Shown: positions 8,829-20,168 of the stretch, piece by piece
Layout of the letters: every line of letters begins with the position of its first letter
How positions within the stretch are numbered: position 1 is the first letter of the stretch
Source of the DNA: Planotetraspora silvatica
Lineage (GTDB): Bacteria; Actinomycetota; Actinomycetes; Streptosporangiales; Streptosporangiaceae
Reading direction: 5' to 3'
Length of the DNA stretch: 64,000 nucleotides
NCBI RefSeq assembly: GCF_016863315.1
Contig: NZ_BOOQ01000026.1
Span: forward strand, 62,001-126,000
Notes under the pieces: model-generated
The model's database searches: none
Told to the model about the DNA's origin: nothing
The model's input: only the letters and a program-made list of their open reading frames with translations
Position numbers and translations under genes: made by a program

Positions 8829-9914
8829 ATGAGTTCCACTCAGAGGCTTCGCGTGCTCGCCGCCATGTCCGGTGGCGTGGACTCCGCCGTGGCCGCCGCC
8901 AGGATCGCCGAGGCGGGGCACGACGTGACCGGCATCCACCTTGCGTTGTCGTCGAATCCCCAGTCCTATCGGACCGGGGCTCGCGGCTGCTGCACGCTCG
9001 AGGACTCCCGCGACGCCCGGCGGGCCGCCGATGTGATCGGCATCCCGTTCTACGTCTGGGACATGGCGGAGCGGTTCCACCACGACGTGGTGGAGGACTT
9101 CGTCAACGAGTACGCCGCGGGCCGCACGCCCAACCCGTGCCTGCGCTGCAACGAGAAGATCAAGTTCGAGGCGGTGCTCGACCGCGCGCTCGCCCTCGGA
9201 TTCGACGCCGTCGCCACGGGCCATCACGCACGCCTTTCGGACGGGGTGCTCCGGCGCAGCGTCGACGAGGGCAAGGACCAGTCGTACGTGCTGGGGGTGC
9301 TCACGCGAAAGCAGCTCGCCCACGCGATCTTCCCTCTCGGTGACTCCACCAAGGCGGAGGTGCGGGCGGAGGCCGCGCGCCGGGGGCTGGCCGTGGCGGA
9401 CAAGCCGGACAGCCACGACGTCTGTTTCATCGCCGACGGCGACACCCGCGCGTTCCTGTCCGAGCGCCTGGGCGCGTCGGAGGGGCCGATCGTCGACGCG
9501 CTCACGGGCCAGGTCGTCGGGAGCCACGAGGGGGCCTTCGGATTCACCATCGGCCAGCGCAAGGGGCTGCACATCGACCGCCCGGCCGGCGACGGACGGC
9601 CGCGTTACGTGTTGTCGATCGAGCCGGTCTCCAACACGGTCACGGTCGGTCCCCGGACCTCCCTGGAGGTGCGCGGCATCGTGGGCGAGCGGCCGGTGTG
9701 GAACGGGCCCGTGCCCGAGCCGTACGAGCCGATCCGCTGCATGGTCCAGCTGCGCGCGCACGGCGAGGTGTACGGCTGCCGAGCCCAGCTGTCCGGCGAC
9801 CTGCTGCACATCGAGCTCGACGCCCCGGCCACGGGTGTCGCGCCGGGCCAGGGCGCCGTGCTCTACGACGGCGACACCGTGATCGGGTCGGCCACGATCG
9901 CCTCGGCCGTCTAG
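8829..9914 (+). CDS. mnmA: tRNA-specific 2-thiouridylase MnmA
   Basis: Thiolates U34 of tRNA(Lys), tRNA(Glu) and tRNA(Gln) using ATP and persulfide sulfur. 361 residues, normal length. The PP-loop is [14 protein letters not shown] (about 12-25). The catalytic cysteines are in [12 protein letters not shown] and [11 protein letters not shown], and the C-terminal beta-barrel is complete. ATG 8829 is preceded by a -10-like TAATCT at 8814-8819, giving a very short leader. The sulfur donor is probably the desulfurase upstream. The TAG stop begins a 14-bp tandem repeat. Confidence 0.95.
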   Translation: MSSTQRLRVLAAMSGGVDSAVAAARIAEAGHDVTGIHLALSSNPQSYRTGARGCCTLEDSRDARRAADVIGIPFYVWDMAERFHHDVVEDFVNEYAAGRTPNPCLRCNEKIKFEAVLDRALALGFDAVATGHHARLSDGVLRRSVDEGKDQSYVLGVLTRKQLAHAIFPLGDSTKAEVRAEAARRGLAVADKPDSHDVCFIADGDTRAFLSERLGASEGPIVDALTGQVVGSHEGAFGFTIGQRKGLHIDRPAGDGRPRYVLSIEPVSNTVTVGPRTSLEVRGIVGERPVWNGPVPEPYEPIRCMVQLRAHGEVYGCRAQLSGDLLHIELDAPATGVAPGQGAVLYDGDTVIGSATIASAV

Positions 9915-9953
9915 GACGGCTCGACTAGGAAAGCTCGACTAGGAAAGCTCGAC
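9912..9953. repeat. 14-bp tandem repeat spanning the mnmA and MBL stop codons
   Basis: Three 14-bp units (TAGGACGGCTCGAC, then TAGGAAAGCTCGAC twice) start exactly at the mnmA TAG. They run into the end of the convergent MBL gene. The 14-bp period puts TAG in all three plus-strand frames. Confidence 0.85.
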
Positions 9954-10571
9954 CGACTCGCCGACGGGGATGCGGCGGATGTCGGCCTTCTGGCTGTCGG
10001 CCTCCATGCCCAGGAAGTTGTCGATCAGCATCAGGCCGATGTCGTTGGCAAGGCCGTCGTGCGTGGAGTACGCGCGGCCGGGACGCACGTCGCGGAGATA
10101 CTGGACCGTCTCGGCGAGCTTGACCCAAGGTCCGGTCGTCGGCACGAGCAGCGTGGGCACGTCGACTCCGGGAACGGTCAGCGCGTCACCGGGGTAGAAG
10201 ACCTCCTCGTCCACCAGGAAACCGACGTTCTGGATGGGATCCACGCCGGGCAGGTTGACGGCGTGCCACTCGCCGATCACCTTCACGTCGAACCCGGCGG
10301 TGCTGAAGGCGTCGGTGTTCCGCACGACCTGGACCTTCGCCGGGATGTCGCCGAGTTGGTCGGCGACCGCCTGGCAGGTCCAGATCTCGAGGCCGGCCGG
10401 TGCGCCCTTCAGCAGCTTCTCGTCGACGTGGTCGAAGTGCTCGTGGGTGATCAGAACCGCGTCGGCTCCGTCGAGCAGGCCCTCTCCGCTGAAAGATCCC
10501 GGGTCGATGACGACCGTCGAACCGTCCTTCTCCAACCGCCAGCACGCATGGCCCAATTTGGTGAGTTTCAT
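9939..10571 (-). CDS. MBL-fold metal-dependent hydrolase
   Basis: 210-residue single-domain metallo-beta-lactamase fold, UlaG-like or small YfkN-free type. It starts MKLTKLGHACWRLEKDGSTVVIDPG and holds the metal motif THEHFDHVDEKLL (HxHxDH, about residues 41-47). Later ligands are in IGEWHAVNLPG, FYPGDAL and YSTHDGL. Such proteins hydrolyse small phosphodiesters, lactones or related substrates; the substrate here is unknown. It is divergent from the MetE-like gene with only 19 bp between starts, and its ATG has TAGCTT at -13 to -8, typical of a leaderless mRNA. Confidence 0.85.
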   Translation of the reverse strand: MKLTKLGHACWRLEKDGSTVVIDPGSFSGEGLLDGADAVLITHEHFDHVDEKLLKGAPAGLEIWTCQAVADQLGDIPAKVQVVRNTDAFSTAGFDVKVIGEWHAVNLPGVDPIQNVGFLVDEEVFYPGDALTVPGVDVPTLLVPTTGPWVKLAETVQYLRDVRPGRAYSTHDGLANDIGLMLIDNFLGMEADSQKADIRRIPVGESVELS

Positions 10572-10577
10572 AGTCCC

Positions 10578-10584
10578 TAAGCTA
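10578..10584. promoter_or_regulatory. Interlocked -10 boxes of two divergent leaderless genes
   Basis: TAAGCTA serves both strands. Read on the plus strand, TAAGCT (10578-10583) is at -13 to -8 from the GTG at 10591. Read on the minus strand, TAGCTT (10584-10579) is at -13 to -8 from the ATG at 10571. Both fit TANNNT, so the two polymerases would compete for the same bases. Good -35 boxes are not seen. Confidence 0.6.
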
Positions 10585-10590
10585 GTCCTC

Positions 10591-11676
10591 GTGAATGACT
10601 ATCCGTGGGGCGAGGCCACGGCCACAGGCGTGGGGTCGTATCCCGAAGAGGATCACCTCGCAGCCCTTCGTGTGGCCTTCGACGAGTTGCCCATGCCGTA
10701 TCTGCCCGAGCTTCCCGCGAGGGGCGTCGGCGCGGACATGATCGGCAGGGGTGCCGCGCTCCTGGTGGAGATGCCCGTCGAGGTGCAGCCCTCGGGATGG
10801 CGGTTCGCCGACAGGCCGGGGCGGGATTCGAAGCGCGCCCGCGACCATCTGATCCGTGACCTCGACGGGCTCGAGGAGTCCACCCAGGGGTACGAGGGCC
10901 CCCTGAAGATCCAGGTATGCGGGCCGTGGACCCTCGCGGGGGCGATCGAGCTCAGGTACGGGGACAAGGTGCTCGCGGACGCGGGAGCCGTACGGGATCT
11001 CACCGACTCCTTGGCGGAAGGGCTGGCCAGGCACGTCGCCGACATCCGCGGCCGGGTGCCGGGGGCGCGCCTCGTCGTCCAGGTCGACGAGCCGGGGCTG
11101 CCCGGAGTGCTCGCGGGAACCGTGCCGACGGCGTCGGGGTTCGGCCGTCTCCGCGCCGTGGAGCCGATGATCGCCCGCGAGCGGCTCGCCACCGTCCTGT
11201 CGGCCGTCGCGCCCAGCCCGCCGCGCCCCGGCACGCAGGCGTGGCTCGAAGGCCCGCGGACGGAGGAGACGCCGGAGGGCGAGACGGGTTCCGGGGTCTT
11301 CCCGATCGTGCACTGCTGCGCGCCGGGCACGCCTTTCGAGCTGCTCCGTACGGCGGGCGCGCGCGGCGTGTCCGTGGACATGTCGTTGTTGCGCCACCGG
11401 GACGAGGACGCGATCGGCGAGGCGATCGAGGCCGGCACGGCGCTGTTCCTGGGAGTCGTGCCCGGCACCGACACCCGTATCCCCGATGCGGGGGTGATCG
11501 CCAAGCCGGCGATCGAGCTGTGGCGGCGGCTCGGGTTCGATCCCACGCTGCTCGCCGGGCAGGTCGTGCTCACGCCCGCGTGCGGGCTCGCCGGAGCCTC
11601 GCCGCGGTACGCCAGGGCGGCCCTGGCCGCGTGCCGGGAGGCGGCCAAGGTGCTCAGGGACGATCCGCAGCAATAG
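10591..11676 (+). CDS. Cobalamin-independent methionine synthase-like protein
   Basis: 361-residue protein matching the catalytic C-terminal half of MetE rather than the 750-residue full enzyme. It starts near VNDYPWGEATATGVGSYP. Likely zinc ligands are H and C in PIVHCCAPGTPFELL and C in LTPACGLAGASP. Such short MetE-like proteins are widespread in actinobacteria and may use an alternative methyl donor; the reaction is inferred. GTG 10591 is chosen because a -10 box sits at -13. ORF sequence further upstream lies antisense in the MBL gene. Confidence 0.8.
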   Translation: MNDYPWGEATATGVGSYPEEDHLAALRVAFDELPMPYLPELPARGVGADMIGRGAALLVEMPVEVQPSGWRFADRPGRDSKRARDHLIRDLDGLEESTQGYEGPLKIQVCGPWTLAGAIELRYGDKVLADAGAVRDLTDSLAEGLARHVADIRGRVPGARLVVQVDEPGLPGVLAGTVPTASGFGRLRAVEPMIARERLATVLSAVAPSPPRPGTQAWLEGPRTEETPEGETGSGVFPIVHCCAPGTPFELLRTAGARGVSVDMSLLRHRDEDAIGEAIEAGTALFLGVVPGTDTRIPDAGVIAKPAIELWRRLGFDPTLLAGQVVLTPACGLAGASPRYARAALAACREAAKVLRDDPQQ

Positions 11677-11792
11677 GAGCAACAGCCGCGCGGCGCGTCC
11701 GCCGTGCCCGGGTCTGGCGATGACGCGCGTGCCGATGGAGGATGCCTGGGGAGATGTCGGTGGTCGGCGATACGGTTTCCACGGGTCGTTGA

Positions 11793-14000
<2,208 letters not shown>

Positions 14001-14105
14001 TCGGCTGGTAAGGCTGGACGTCAAACGTAATCACCGCAGGAAGCCGGGCCTCCGGGCCGTCGGCGCGCAAAAACTTGCCCCCATTCCGATGGATCTGAGC
14101 CGCTT

Positions 14106-14134
14106 TTGTCAGTGGATCTCAGGAAATCTACCGT
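14106..14134 (+). promoter_or_regulatory. Promoter for the first GGDEF-EAL gene
   Basis: TTGTCA (14106-14111), a 17-nt spacer and TACCGT (14129-14134) make a good housekeeping-type promoter. The predicted start of transcription is near 14141, leaving a leader of 75 nt or more. Confidence 0.5.
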
Positions 14135-14170
14135 AACTGACCGTGCGCAACCGGTTTCGCGAAGTGGCCC

Positions 14171-14199
14171 AGAGGTCGTACCCTCCCATAGTGACCTCT
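14171..14199 (+). promoter_or_regulatory. Inverted repeat in the leader of the GGDEF-EAL gene
   Basis: Perfect 7-bp arms AGAGGTC (14171-14177) and GACCTCT (14193-14199) with a 15-nt spacer, between the predicted promoter and the coding start. It could be an operator or an mRNA stem-loop. Confidence 0.3.
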
Positions 14200-14216
14200 T
14201 GGGGGGTTTCTGACCT

Positions 14217-16355
14217 ATGGCGCTATCTAGCAATCTCTGGCCATGTGCAGAGATTGCCCGTTCTGGCAGTCTCATGGTGACTTCTGAGATTGCTCCGGCC
14301 GACGCGCGCGACACCGGGCCGCGTCCCGGCTCGCCCCTGTGGGGCTACCTCACGGCCGTCATCGTCGTGGGTTTCGCCGCGCTGATAGCGGCGCAGGTAC
14401 GGCTCGGCACGGGCGACCTGGCGGACGCCACCCGGACCCCGCTCTTTTGGATGTTGTCCGTCCTCGTCGTGCTGGGTGAGCTGCGTCCCGTCATGGTCAG
14501 CTCCTCGACCGCGGTCGGCGGCACCCCGACCTCGGCGATGTTCACCTTCGCCGTCCTCATGCACTACGGCCTGCCGACGGCGGCGCTGATGCAGGCCGTC
14601 GCGGTGGTCGTCAGCGGTGGCCTGCACCGCAGGGCGTGGCACCGCGTGATGTTCAACATGGGGCAGGTGACGCTGGCCTGCACGGCGGCGGCCGTCGCGT
14701 TCGCCGCGTTCGGGATCCATCCGCGGCCCGACGCCCCTTGGACGCCCGACGGCATGGACATCCCGGCCCTCGCCCTGGCCGCGTTCGCCTACTTCGTGGT
14801 CCGGGCCGCGCTGGTCTGCTCGGCCGTCGCGCTCCACGAGCGCAAGCCGGTCCTGCGCGTCGTCAAGGCGTCGATCGGCCCGCAGGCCCTCGTCTACGGA
14901 GCGCTCCTCGGGCTCGCGCCCCTGGTCGCGGTGGTGATGTCGCACTCCTCGGCCCTGGTCCCGCTGTTCGTGGCGCCCCTCGCGGCGGTGCACTTCACCG
15001 CCACGCTGTCGTTGCGCCGTGACCATCAGGCCACCCATGACGGACTGACCGGACTGCCGAACCGGAAGATGCTCATCCTGCGCACCATGGAGGCGCTCGC
15101 CGAGGCGCGCGAGCATGAGCGCGTCGGCCTGCTGCTCCTCGATCTCGACCGGTTCAAGGAGGTCAACGACACGCTGGGTCACCCGGTCGGTGATCGTCTC
15201 CTCCAACTCGTCGCCCATCGGCTCAGCCACAGCGTGCGGCCGGGGGACGTGGTCGCCCGCCTCGGCGGAGACGAGTTCGCCGTGCTCCTGCCGTCCATCA
15301 GGGACGCCCACGCGGCCAAGGAGGTCGCCTCGCGGTTACGGGTCGCGCTCACCCAGCCCGTCCGGCTGGAGGGCATGACCTTCGATCTGGACGCCTCGAT
15401 CGGCATCGCGCTCTATCCCGACCACGCGCCCGACTTCGAACTGCTGTTACAGCGCTCGGACGTCGCGATGTACCTGGCCAAGGAGCACCGGACGGGCGTG
15501 GAGTTCTACGTGGCGGACAAGGACCGCAACTCGCCCGAGCGGCTGAGCCTGCTCGGCGATCTCCGGCTGGCCATCGAGTCGGGCGACCTCGACCTCCACT
15601 ACCAGCCCAAGGTCAGGTTGAGCGACGGCACGGTCGAAGGCGTCGAGGCCCTGCTGCGCTGGTGGCACCCCCTGCGCGGCCCCGTCTCGCCGGTCGAGTT
15701 CATCCCGCTCGCCGAGCAGTCGTACCTCATGCGCGAGATCACCCAGTACGTCATCAAGAAGGCGCTGGCCCAGGCCGGGCGGTGGTGGGAGGCCGGCATC
15801 GGCGTGCCGATCTCGGTGAACGTGTCGGCGCGCGACCTGCTCGACTCCAACCTGCCCGAGCAGCTGGAGGCGGGGTTGAAGGAGTTCGGCCTGCCGGTGG
15901 ACGCGATCCGCCTGGAGATCACCGAGCGCGTCCTGATGACCGACCAGGCCTACATCGCCGACACCATCAAGACGCTGGCGGACATGGGGGTCCACCTCTC
16001 CCTGGACGACTTCGGCACCGGATACTCCTCCCTCGTCCGCCTCCAGCGGCTGCCCGTCTCCGAGGTCAAGATCGACGCGTCGTTCGTCCGGCGGCTGGCG
16101 GAGTCGGCCGACGACGAGCAGATCGTCCGATCCATCGTCGACCTGGTCGGCTCGCTGGGACTGCGGGCCGTCGCCGAGGGCGTGGAGTCCCTGGAGATCG
16201 CCACGATCCTGCGGGAGATGGGCTGTCCCGCCGGTCAGGGCCGGTGGCTCGCCAAGCCCATGTCGGCCACGGAGACGGCCGTCTGGCTGCGATCTCGCCT
16301 GAGTCCGGCCTTCGTGGCCCGCGCCGTCGACCAGGTGCGGCTCGCCCCCCATTGA
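14217..16355 (+). CDS. Membrane GGDEF-EAL cyclic di-GMP enzyme (RmdB-like)
   Basis: Makes and/or degrades c-di-GMP at the membrane. The first 265 residues hold several hydrophobic helices. A GGDEF domain follows with intact ARLGGDEFAVLLP and an I-site RPGD exactly five residues before it. The EAL domain keeps GVEALLRWW, NVSARDL, EITERVLM, DDFGTGYSSL, KIDASFV and AEGVES, so both activities look possible. Position beside ligA and upstream of gat genes matches what I recall for Streptomyces RmdB. The start is uncertain: ATG 14217 or ATG 14274 (MVTSEIAP), both without a strong Shine-Dalgarno. Confidence 0.88.
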   Translation: MALSSNLWPCAEIARSGSLMVTSEIAPADARDTGPRPGSPLWGYLTAVIVVGFAALIAAQVRLGTGDLADATRTPLFWMLSVLVVLGELRPVMVSSSTAVGGTPTSAMFTFAVLMHYGLPTAALMQAVAVVVSGGLHRRAWHRVMFNMGQVTLACTAAAVAFAAFGIHPRPDAPWTPDGMDIPALALAAFAYFVVRAALVCSAVALHERKPVLRVVKASIGPQALVYGALLGLAPLVAVVMSHSSALVPLFVAPLAAVHFTATLSLRRDHQATHDGLTGLPNRKMLILRTMEALAEAREHERVGLLLLDLDRFKEVNDTLGHPVGDRLLQLVAHRLSHSVRPGDVVARLGGDEFAVLLPSIRDAHAAKEVASRLRVALTQPVRLEGMTFDLDASIGIALYPDHAPDFELLLQRSDVAMYLAKEHRTGVEFYVADKDRNSPERLSLLGDLRLAIESGDLDLHYQPKVRLSDGTVEGVEALLRWWHPLRGPVSPVEFIPLAEQSYLMREITQYVIKKALAQAGRWWEAGIGVPISVNVSARDLLDSNLPEQLEAGLKEFGLPVDAIRLEITERVLMTDQAYIADTIKTLADMGVHLSLDDFGTGYSSLVRLQRLPVSEVKIDASFVRRLAESADDEQIVRSIVDLVGSLGLRAVAEGVESLEIATILREMGCPAGQGRWLAKPMSATETAVWLRSRLSPAFVARAVDQVRLAPH

Positions 16356-16412
16356 CCTGCCCGGCCTCGATGACCCGGCTTTAATGAGTCGGTCGCGCTC
16401 GGAGACGAGCCC

Positions 16413-16418
16413 TAGGAT
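16413..16418 (+). promoter_or_regulatory. Candidate -10 box for the gat operon
   Basis: TAGGAT lies 43 bp upstream of the gatC ATG. No clear -35 was seen. The next promoter-like sequence for gatA, the ATPase or gatB was not found, which fits one long transcript. Confidence 0.35.
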
Positions 16419-16460
16419 GGGAAAGTCCAATCTCCATCCATGAAACGGGTTCGACGACTC

Positions 16461-16760
16461 ATGTCCGCCATAACCCGCGATGAGGTCGCTCACCTCGCCC
16501 GGCTGTCCCGGCTGGCGCTGGACGAGGGGGAGCTCGACCACTTCGCCGCCCAGCTCGACCAGATCGTCGGCGCGGTCGCCCGCGTCGCGGAGGTCGCGGC
16601 CGGAGACATCCCGCCCTCTTCGCACGCAGTGCCGCTGACCAACGTGTTCCGTCCCGACGAGGTACGGCCGTGCCTGACGCCGGAGCAGGCGCTCTCGGGC
16701 GCGCCCGCCGTCGAGGACGACCGGTTCCGCGTGCCCCGCATCCTCGGGGAGGAAGCATGA
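16461..16760 (+). CDS. gatC: Asp/Glu-tRNA amidotransferase subunit C
   Basis: Small belt subunit (99 aa) that wraps GatA and GatB in the GatCAB complex. It reads [24 protein letters not shown], the conserved GatC N terminus, and ends with [24 protein letters not shown], also conserved. The internal ATG at 16461 fits the family better than the ATG seven codons earlier. Its TGA overlaps the gatA ATG (ATGA), so translation is coupled. Confidence 0.93.
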   Translation: MSAITRDEVAHLARLSRLALDEGELDHFAAQLDQIVGAVARVAEVAAGDIPPSSHAVPLTNVFRPDEVRPCLTPEQALSGAPAVEDDRFRVPRILGEEA

Positions 16761-18247
16761 GCCTGATCCACAAGACCGCCGCGGAGCTGGGACGGCTCGT
16801 CGCCTCCCAGGAGGCCTCCGCCGTCGAGGTCACGCAGGCCCATCTCGACCGGATCGCCGAGGTCGACTCCAAGGTCTCCGCGTTCCTGCACGTGGACGCC
16901 CAGCGGGCGCTCGAGCAGGCGCGCACGGTGGACGAGCGGATCGCCAAGGGCGACAAGCTCGGCCCGCTGGCGGGCGTGCCCATCGCCCACAAGGACATCT
17001 TCGCCACCGACGACATGCCGACGACCGCCGGGTCGAAGATCCTCGAAGGCTGGCGTCCGCCGTACGACGCGACGGTGACCCGCCGCCTCCGCGAGGCCGG
17101 CCTGATCATCCTCGGCAAGACCAACCTCGACGAGTTCGCGATGGGCTCCTCCACGGAGAACTCGGCGTACGGGCCCTCGCACAACCCGTGGGACCTGTCC
17201 AGGATCCCGGGCGGCTCGTCGGGCGGCTCCTCCGCGGCGGTCGCCTCCTTCCAGGCGCCGCTGTCGACCGGCACCGACACGGGCGGCTCGATCCGCCAGC
17301 CCGCCGCCGTCACCGGCATCGTCGGAATGAAGCCGACCTACGGGGGATCGTCCCGATACGGCCTCATCGCGTTCGCGTCGTCGCTCGACACACCGGGCCC
17401 GTTCGCCCGCAACGTGCTCGACGCGGCCCTGCTCCAGGAGGCGTTCTCGGGCCACGACGAGTTCGACTCGACCTCGATCGACGCGCCGGTCCCGCCTGTG
17501 GTCGAGGCCGCCAGGCAGGGGGACGTCGCCGGGCTGCGCATCGGCGTGGTCAAGGAGCTCGGCGGCGAGGGGTTCCAGCCCGGCGTCCTCGCCCGGTTCC
17601 ACGAGACGGTCGACCTGCTGGAGTCCCTCGGGGCCAAGGTGGTCGAGGTCTCCTGCCCGACGTTCGGTTACGCCCTCCCGGCGTACTACCTGATCGCGCC
17701 CTCGGAGTGCTCGTCCAACCTCGCCCGCTTCGACGCCATGCGGTACGGCCTGCGCGTCGGGGACGACGGCACCCGCAGCGCCGAGGAGGTCATGGCGCTC
17801 ACCCGGGCCGCCGGTTTCGGGCCCGAGGTCAAGCGGCGGATCATGCTGGGCACCTACGCCCTGTCATCGGGCTACTACGACGCCTACTACGGCCAGGCGC
17901 AGAAGGTCCGCACGCTGATCTCGCGGGACTTCGAGGCGGCGTTCCACCAGGTCGACGTGCTGATCTCGCCGACCACGCCGACGACCGCGTTCCCCATCGG
18001 GGAGCGGGCCGACGACCCGATGGCGATGTACCTGGCGGACCTGTGCACGATCCCGAGCAACCTCTCGGGCAACGCCGCGATCTCGGTGCCGTGCGGTCTC
18101 GCCGACGAGGACGGCCTGCCGGTCGGCCTGCAGATCATGGCTCCGGTGCTCGGCGACGACCGGTGCTACCGCGTCGGCGCGGCGGTGGAGAAGGCGTTCA
18201 CCGACCGCTGGGGCGGCCCCCTGCTGTCCAAGGCGCCCACGCTCTAG
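16757..18247 (+). CDS. gatA: Glutamyl/aspartyl-tRNA amidotransferase subunit A
   Basis: Amidase-signature subunit (496 aa) that releases ammonia from glutamine for transamidation of Glu-tRNA(Gln). The Ser-cisSer-Lys triad is complete: Lys79 in PIAHKDIF, Ser154 in GGSSGGSS and Ser178 in [11 protein letters not shown]. The normal gatB does not follow directly: two other genes lie between, with the next start 33 bp downstream behind AGAGGGGAGG. Confidence 0.96.
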   Translation: MSLIHKTAAELGRLVASQEASAVEVTQAHLDRIAEVDSKVSAFLHVDAQRALEQARTVDERIAKGDKLGPLAGVPIAHKDIFATDDMPTTAGSKILEGWRPPYDATVTRRLREAGLIILGKTNLDEFAMGSSTENSAYGPSHNPWDLSRIPGGSSGGSSAAVASFQAPLSTGTDTGGSIRQPAAVTGIVGMKPTYGGSSRYGLIAFASSLDTPGPFARNVLDAALLQEAFSGHDEFDSTSIDAPVPPVVEAARQGDVAGLRIGVVKELGGEGFQPGVLARFHETVDLLESLGAKVVEVSCPTFGYALPAYYLIAPSECSSNLARFDAMRYGLRVGDDGTRSAEEVMALTRAAGFGPEVKRRIMLGTYALSSGYYDAYYGQAQKVRTLISRDFEAAFHQVDVLISPTTPTTAFPIGERADDPMAMYLADLCTIPSNLSGNAAISVPCGLADEDGLPVGLQIMAPVLGDDRCYRVGAAVEKAFTDRWGGPLLSKAPTL

Positions 18248-18279
18248 GCGCCCGTACCGAAGAGGGGAGGAACGGCGGC

Positions 18280-19530
18280 GTGATCACCCGCATCGAGATT
18301 GACGGCTTCAAGTCCTTCCAGGACTTCAAGCTGGACGTACCGCCGTTCCTCGTGCTCATCGGCACTAACGCCAGCGGCAAGTCCAACCTGCTCGACGCGC
18401 TCAACTTCGTCGCGACCGCGGCGACCCGCGGTCTGGACGCGGCGGTGGCCGAGGTCCGAGGCGATGCCCGTGGCCTTTTCCGTCGTCGTGGCGACGGCAC
18501 CCGCGTCGACCGGATGAGTTTCGCCCTGGAGTTCCGCCGTTGGCGCTATGAGTTGCGGCTCTCTTGGGCCGTACCGGAAGGCGCCCTAGAGGGCATCGTG
18601 GTCGAGGCGCAGCGGCTCGTATCGCTGGAACGCCGGTTGCCGCGAGGGCGCGACGCCGAGTCCCGGCCCCTGCAAGGCGTCGAAATCGGCGAGCAGGTCA
18701 TCGAGCTTCTTCCCACCTCGTCGGCAGAGCCGGTAGGCCTGTCCGGGCTGCTGGATTCACCCGTTCTGCGGCCCAAGGCCGATTCGAGAATCGTGTGGGA
18801 CATCCGACGCGAGCTTTCCGAAGTGCGGTCCCTCCATCTCGAGGCAGGCTCCCTCCGCCGTGCGAGCGAGTTCGGCGGACCCAAGCGGATGCATTCGACT
18901 GGGCATAACCTGCCGAACTACCTCCGGTTCCTGGCGCGGGAGACGGCGTCCGAGAACCGGCCGCTCGGTGTGGTCGCTGAGATCAAGATGCACCTCGTCG
19001 GCCTGGTCAGGGAGATCAGCGATTTCGTGATCGTCGAGGACGAGCGTCGCAGAGACGTCAGGCTCGAGTTCGCGTCGCCGTACGACCAGAGTCTGGATGC
19101 GGAGTTCGCCTCGGACGGCACGCTCCGCATGCTGGCGATCCTGGCCTCCTTGCACGATCACGGGACGGTCGCCGTCGAGGAGCCGGAGAACGGAGTTTTT
19201 CCCGAAAGACTCCGGCAGATGCTCGGTCTAGCGCGGGGTCTTGTATCGGATCCGCGTGAGTCTCCCGAGCGCTATGGAATGGCTGAAGAGCGTCCTCGTC
19301 AGGCGATCTTCACGAGTCACTCGCCTGTGGTGCTTGAAGTGGTCCCTTACGAGAACATCGCCTTTCTCGACATGACCACCGCCCTGGAGAACGGGATCGC
19401 CAGCCGGGTGACCCGGGTCAGGCGGCTGAGAGAAGATGGCGGGCCTGTACGAATCACCGGTGAGAGGTGGCCTCGCATCACGGATTCGGAGCTCGACAGG
19501 TTCCGCGCCGGGGTCGAGGAGGCGGTCTGA
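18280..19530 (+). CDS. OLD-like AAA/ABC-type ATPase inserted in the gat operon
   Basis: 416-residue SMC/OLD-type ATPase without its own nuclease domain. Seen: VITRIEIDGFKSFQDF, Walker A GTNASGKSN (about 28-36), Walker B TVAVEEPENGVFPERL (about 295-310) and the switch FTSHSPVVLEV (about 345). This fits the AAA15/AAA_21 group, in which the ATPase works with a TOPRIM partner in cis or in trans. GTG 18280 has a strong AGAGGGGAGG. Its TGA overlaps the next ATG (TGATG), so the two proteins are co-translated. Hand counts of two 60-base lines give 38 and 33 G+C, against 42 in a gatB line, suggesting transfer. Defence or RNA/DNA damage control is inferred, not shown. Confidence 0.85.
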   Translation: MITRIEIDGFKSFQDFKLDVPPFLVLIGTNASGKSNLLDALNFVATAATRGLDAAVAEVRGDARGLFRRRGDGTRVDRMSFALEFRRWRYELRLSWAVPEGALEGIVVEAQRLVSLERRLPRGRDAESRPLQGVEIGEQVIELLPTSSAEPVGLSGLLDSPVLRPKADSRIVWDIRRELSEVRSLHLEAGSLRRASEFGGPKRMHSTGHNLPNYLRFLARETASENRPLGVVAEIKMHLVGLVREISDFVIVEDERRRDVRLEFASPYDQSLDAEFASDGTLRMLAILASLHDHGTVAVEEPENGVFPERLRQMLGLARGLVSDPRESPERYGMAEERPRQAIFTSHSPVVLEVVPYENIAFLDMTTALENGIASRVTRVRRLREDGGPVRITGERWPRITDSELDRFRAGVEEAV

Positions 19531-20168
19531 TGCGGAGCCTGAGCTGCGTGCTGGTCAGAGAGGGGCCGTCCGACGACTGGTTTCTGCCGATTCTGCTCCG
19601 GAGAGCGTTGGAGAACCTCGTCGTCGAATGTTTCCCGGCGTGTAGAGAGGTTCAAGAGGTGCGCAGCCTGACTCAGGCCGGCAACCAGCATCCCACGCCA
19701 GTTCTGCAGGCGCTGGAACAGGAGCGTGGAACCTTCGACGTGGTGCTCTACCACCACGACGGCGCACCGCCCGCCAAGTCCGACCCCGTCATCGAGCGGA
19801 TGCGGCAGAATTGGGCGACCAGCGACTTCGTCGAGCCTCTCGTGGCCGTCGTTCCCATGAGGGAGACGGAAGCTTGGTTACTCGCTGATCATGTGGCTCT
19901 GGCGAAGGTGCTCAATGTGCGGAGGCTCACCAGGGCGCCGGCGTTCGGCTCAGAGGTGGAGTCCTGCCAGAGGCCCAAGGCGGTTGTGGACATGCTGCTG
20001 AGGGACGAGGCCGGAATCAACCCGAACAAGTACGGCGTGCTACAGAACTTCTATGTATCGGTGGCGGAGACCACTGACATTGGCGAACTGCGGAAGGTCC
20101 CGGCCTTCCAGCAATGGTGGAATGACATGATCGAGGCTTTGGAAGGACTGGGTTACCAGCATGGCTGA
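19530..20168 (+). CDS. DUF4276/TOPRIM-like partner of the OLD-like ATPase
   Basis: 212-residue soluble protein. The N-terminal [17 protein letters not shown] (E11, D15) is the EGxxD start of a TOPRIM-type fold. VVLYHHDG (D76) sits where the second acidic strand is expected, and [14 protein letters not shown] (about 106-119) matches the EAWLL.D motif of DUF4276 as I remember it. ATPase plus separate TOPRIM protein is the arrangement of split OLD systems such as PARIS, whose TOPRIM effector cuts tRNA. The start overlaps the ATPase stop, and its own stop lies inside gatB (8 bp overlap). GC is low (38/60 and 34/60 in two lines). Nuclease activity is a prediction. Confidence 0.75.
   Translation: MRSLSCVLVREGPSDDWFLPILLRRALENLVVECFPACREVQEVRSLTQAGNQHPTPVLQALEQERGTFDVVLYHHDGAPPAKSDPVIERMRQNWATSDFVEPLVAVVPMRETEAWLLADHVALAKVLNVRRLTRAPAFGSEVESCQRPKAVVDMLLRDEAGINPNKYGVLQNFYVSVAETTDIGELRKVPAFQQWWNDMIEALEGLGYQHG

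Noticed and set aside
10234-10590. Longer N terminus of the MetE-like protein
   Set aside because: This part is antisense to the conserved MBL hydrolase and lacks MetE-like residues.
18280-19530. ATPase as a condensin/SMC or RecF protein
   Set aside because: There is no long coiled coil or hinge, and it lacks RecF length and motifs. The DUF4276-like partner fits the OLD group better.
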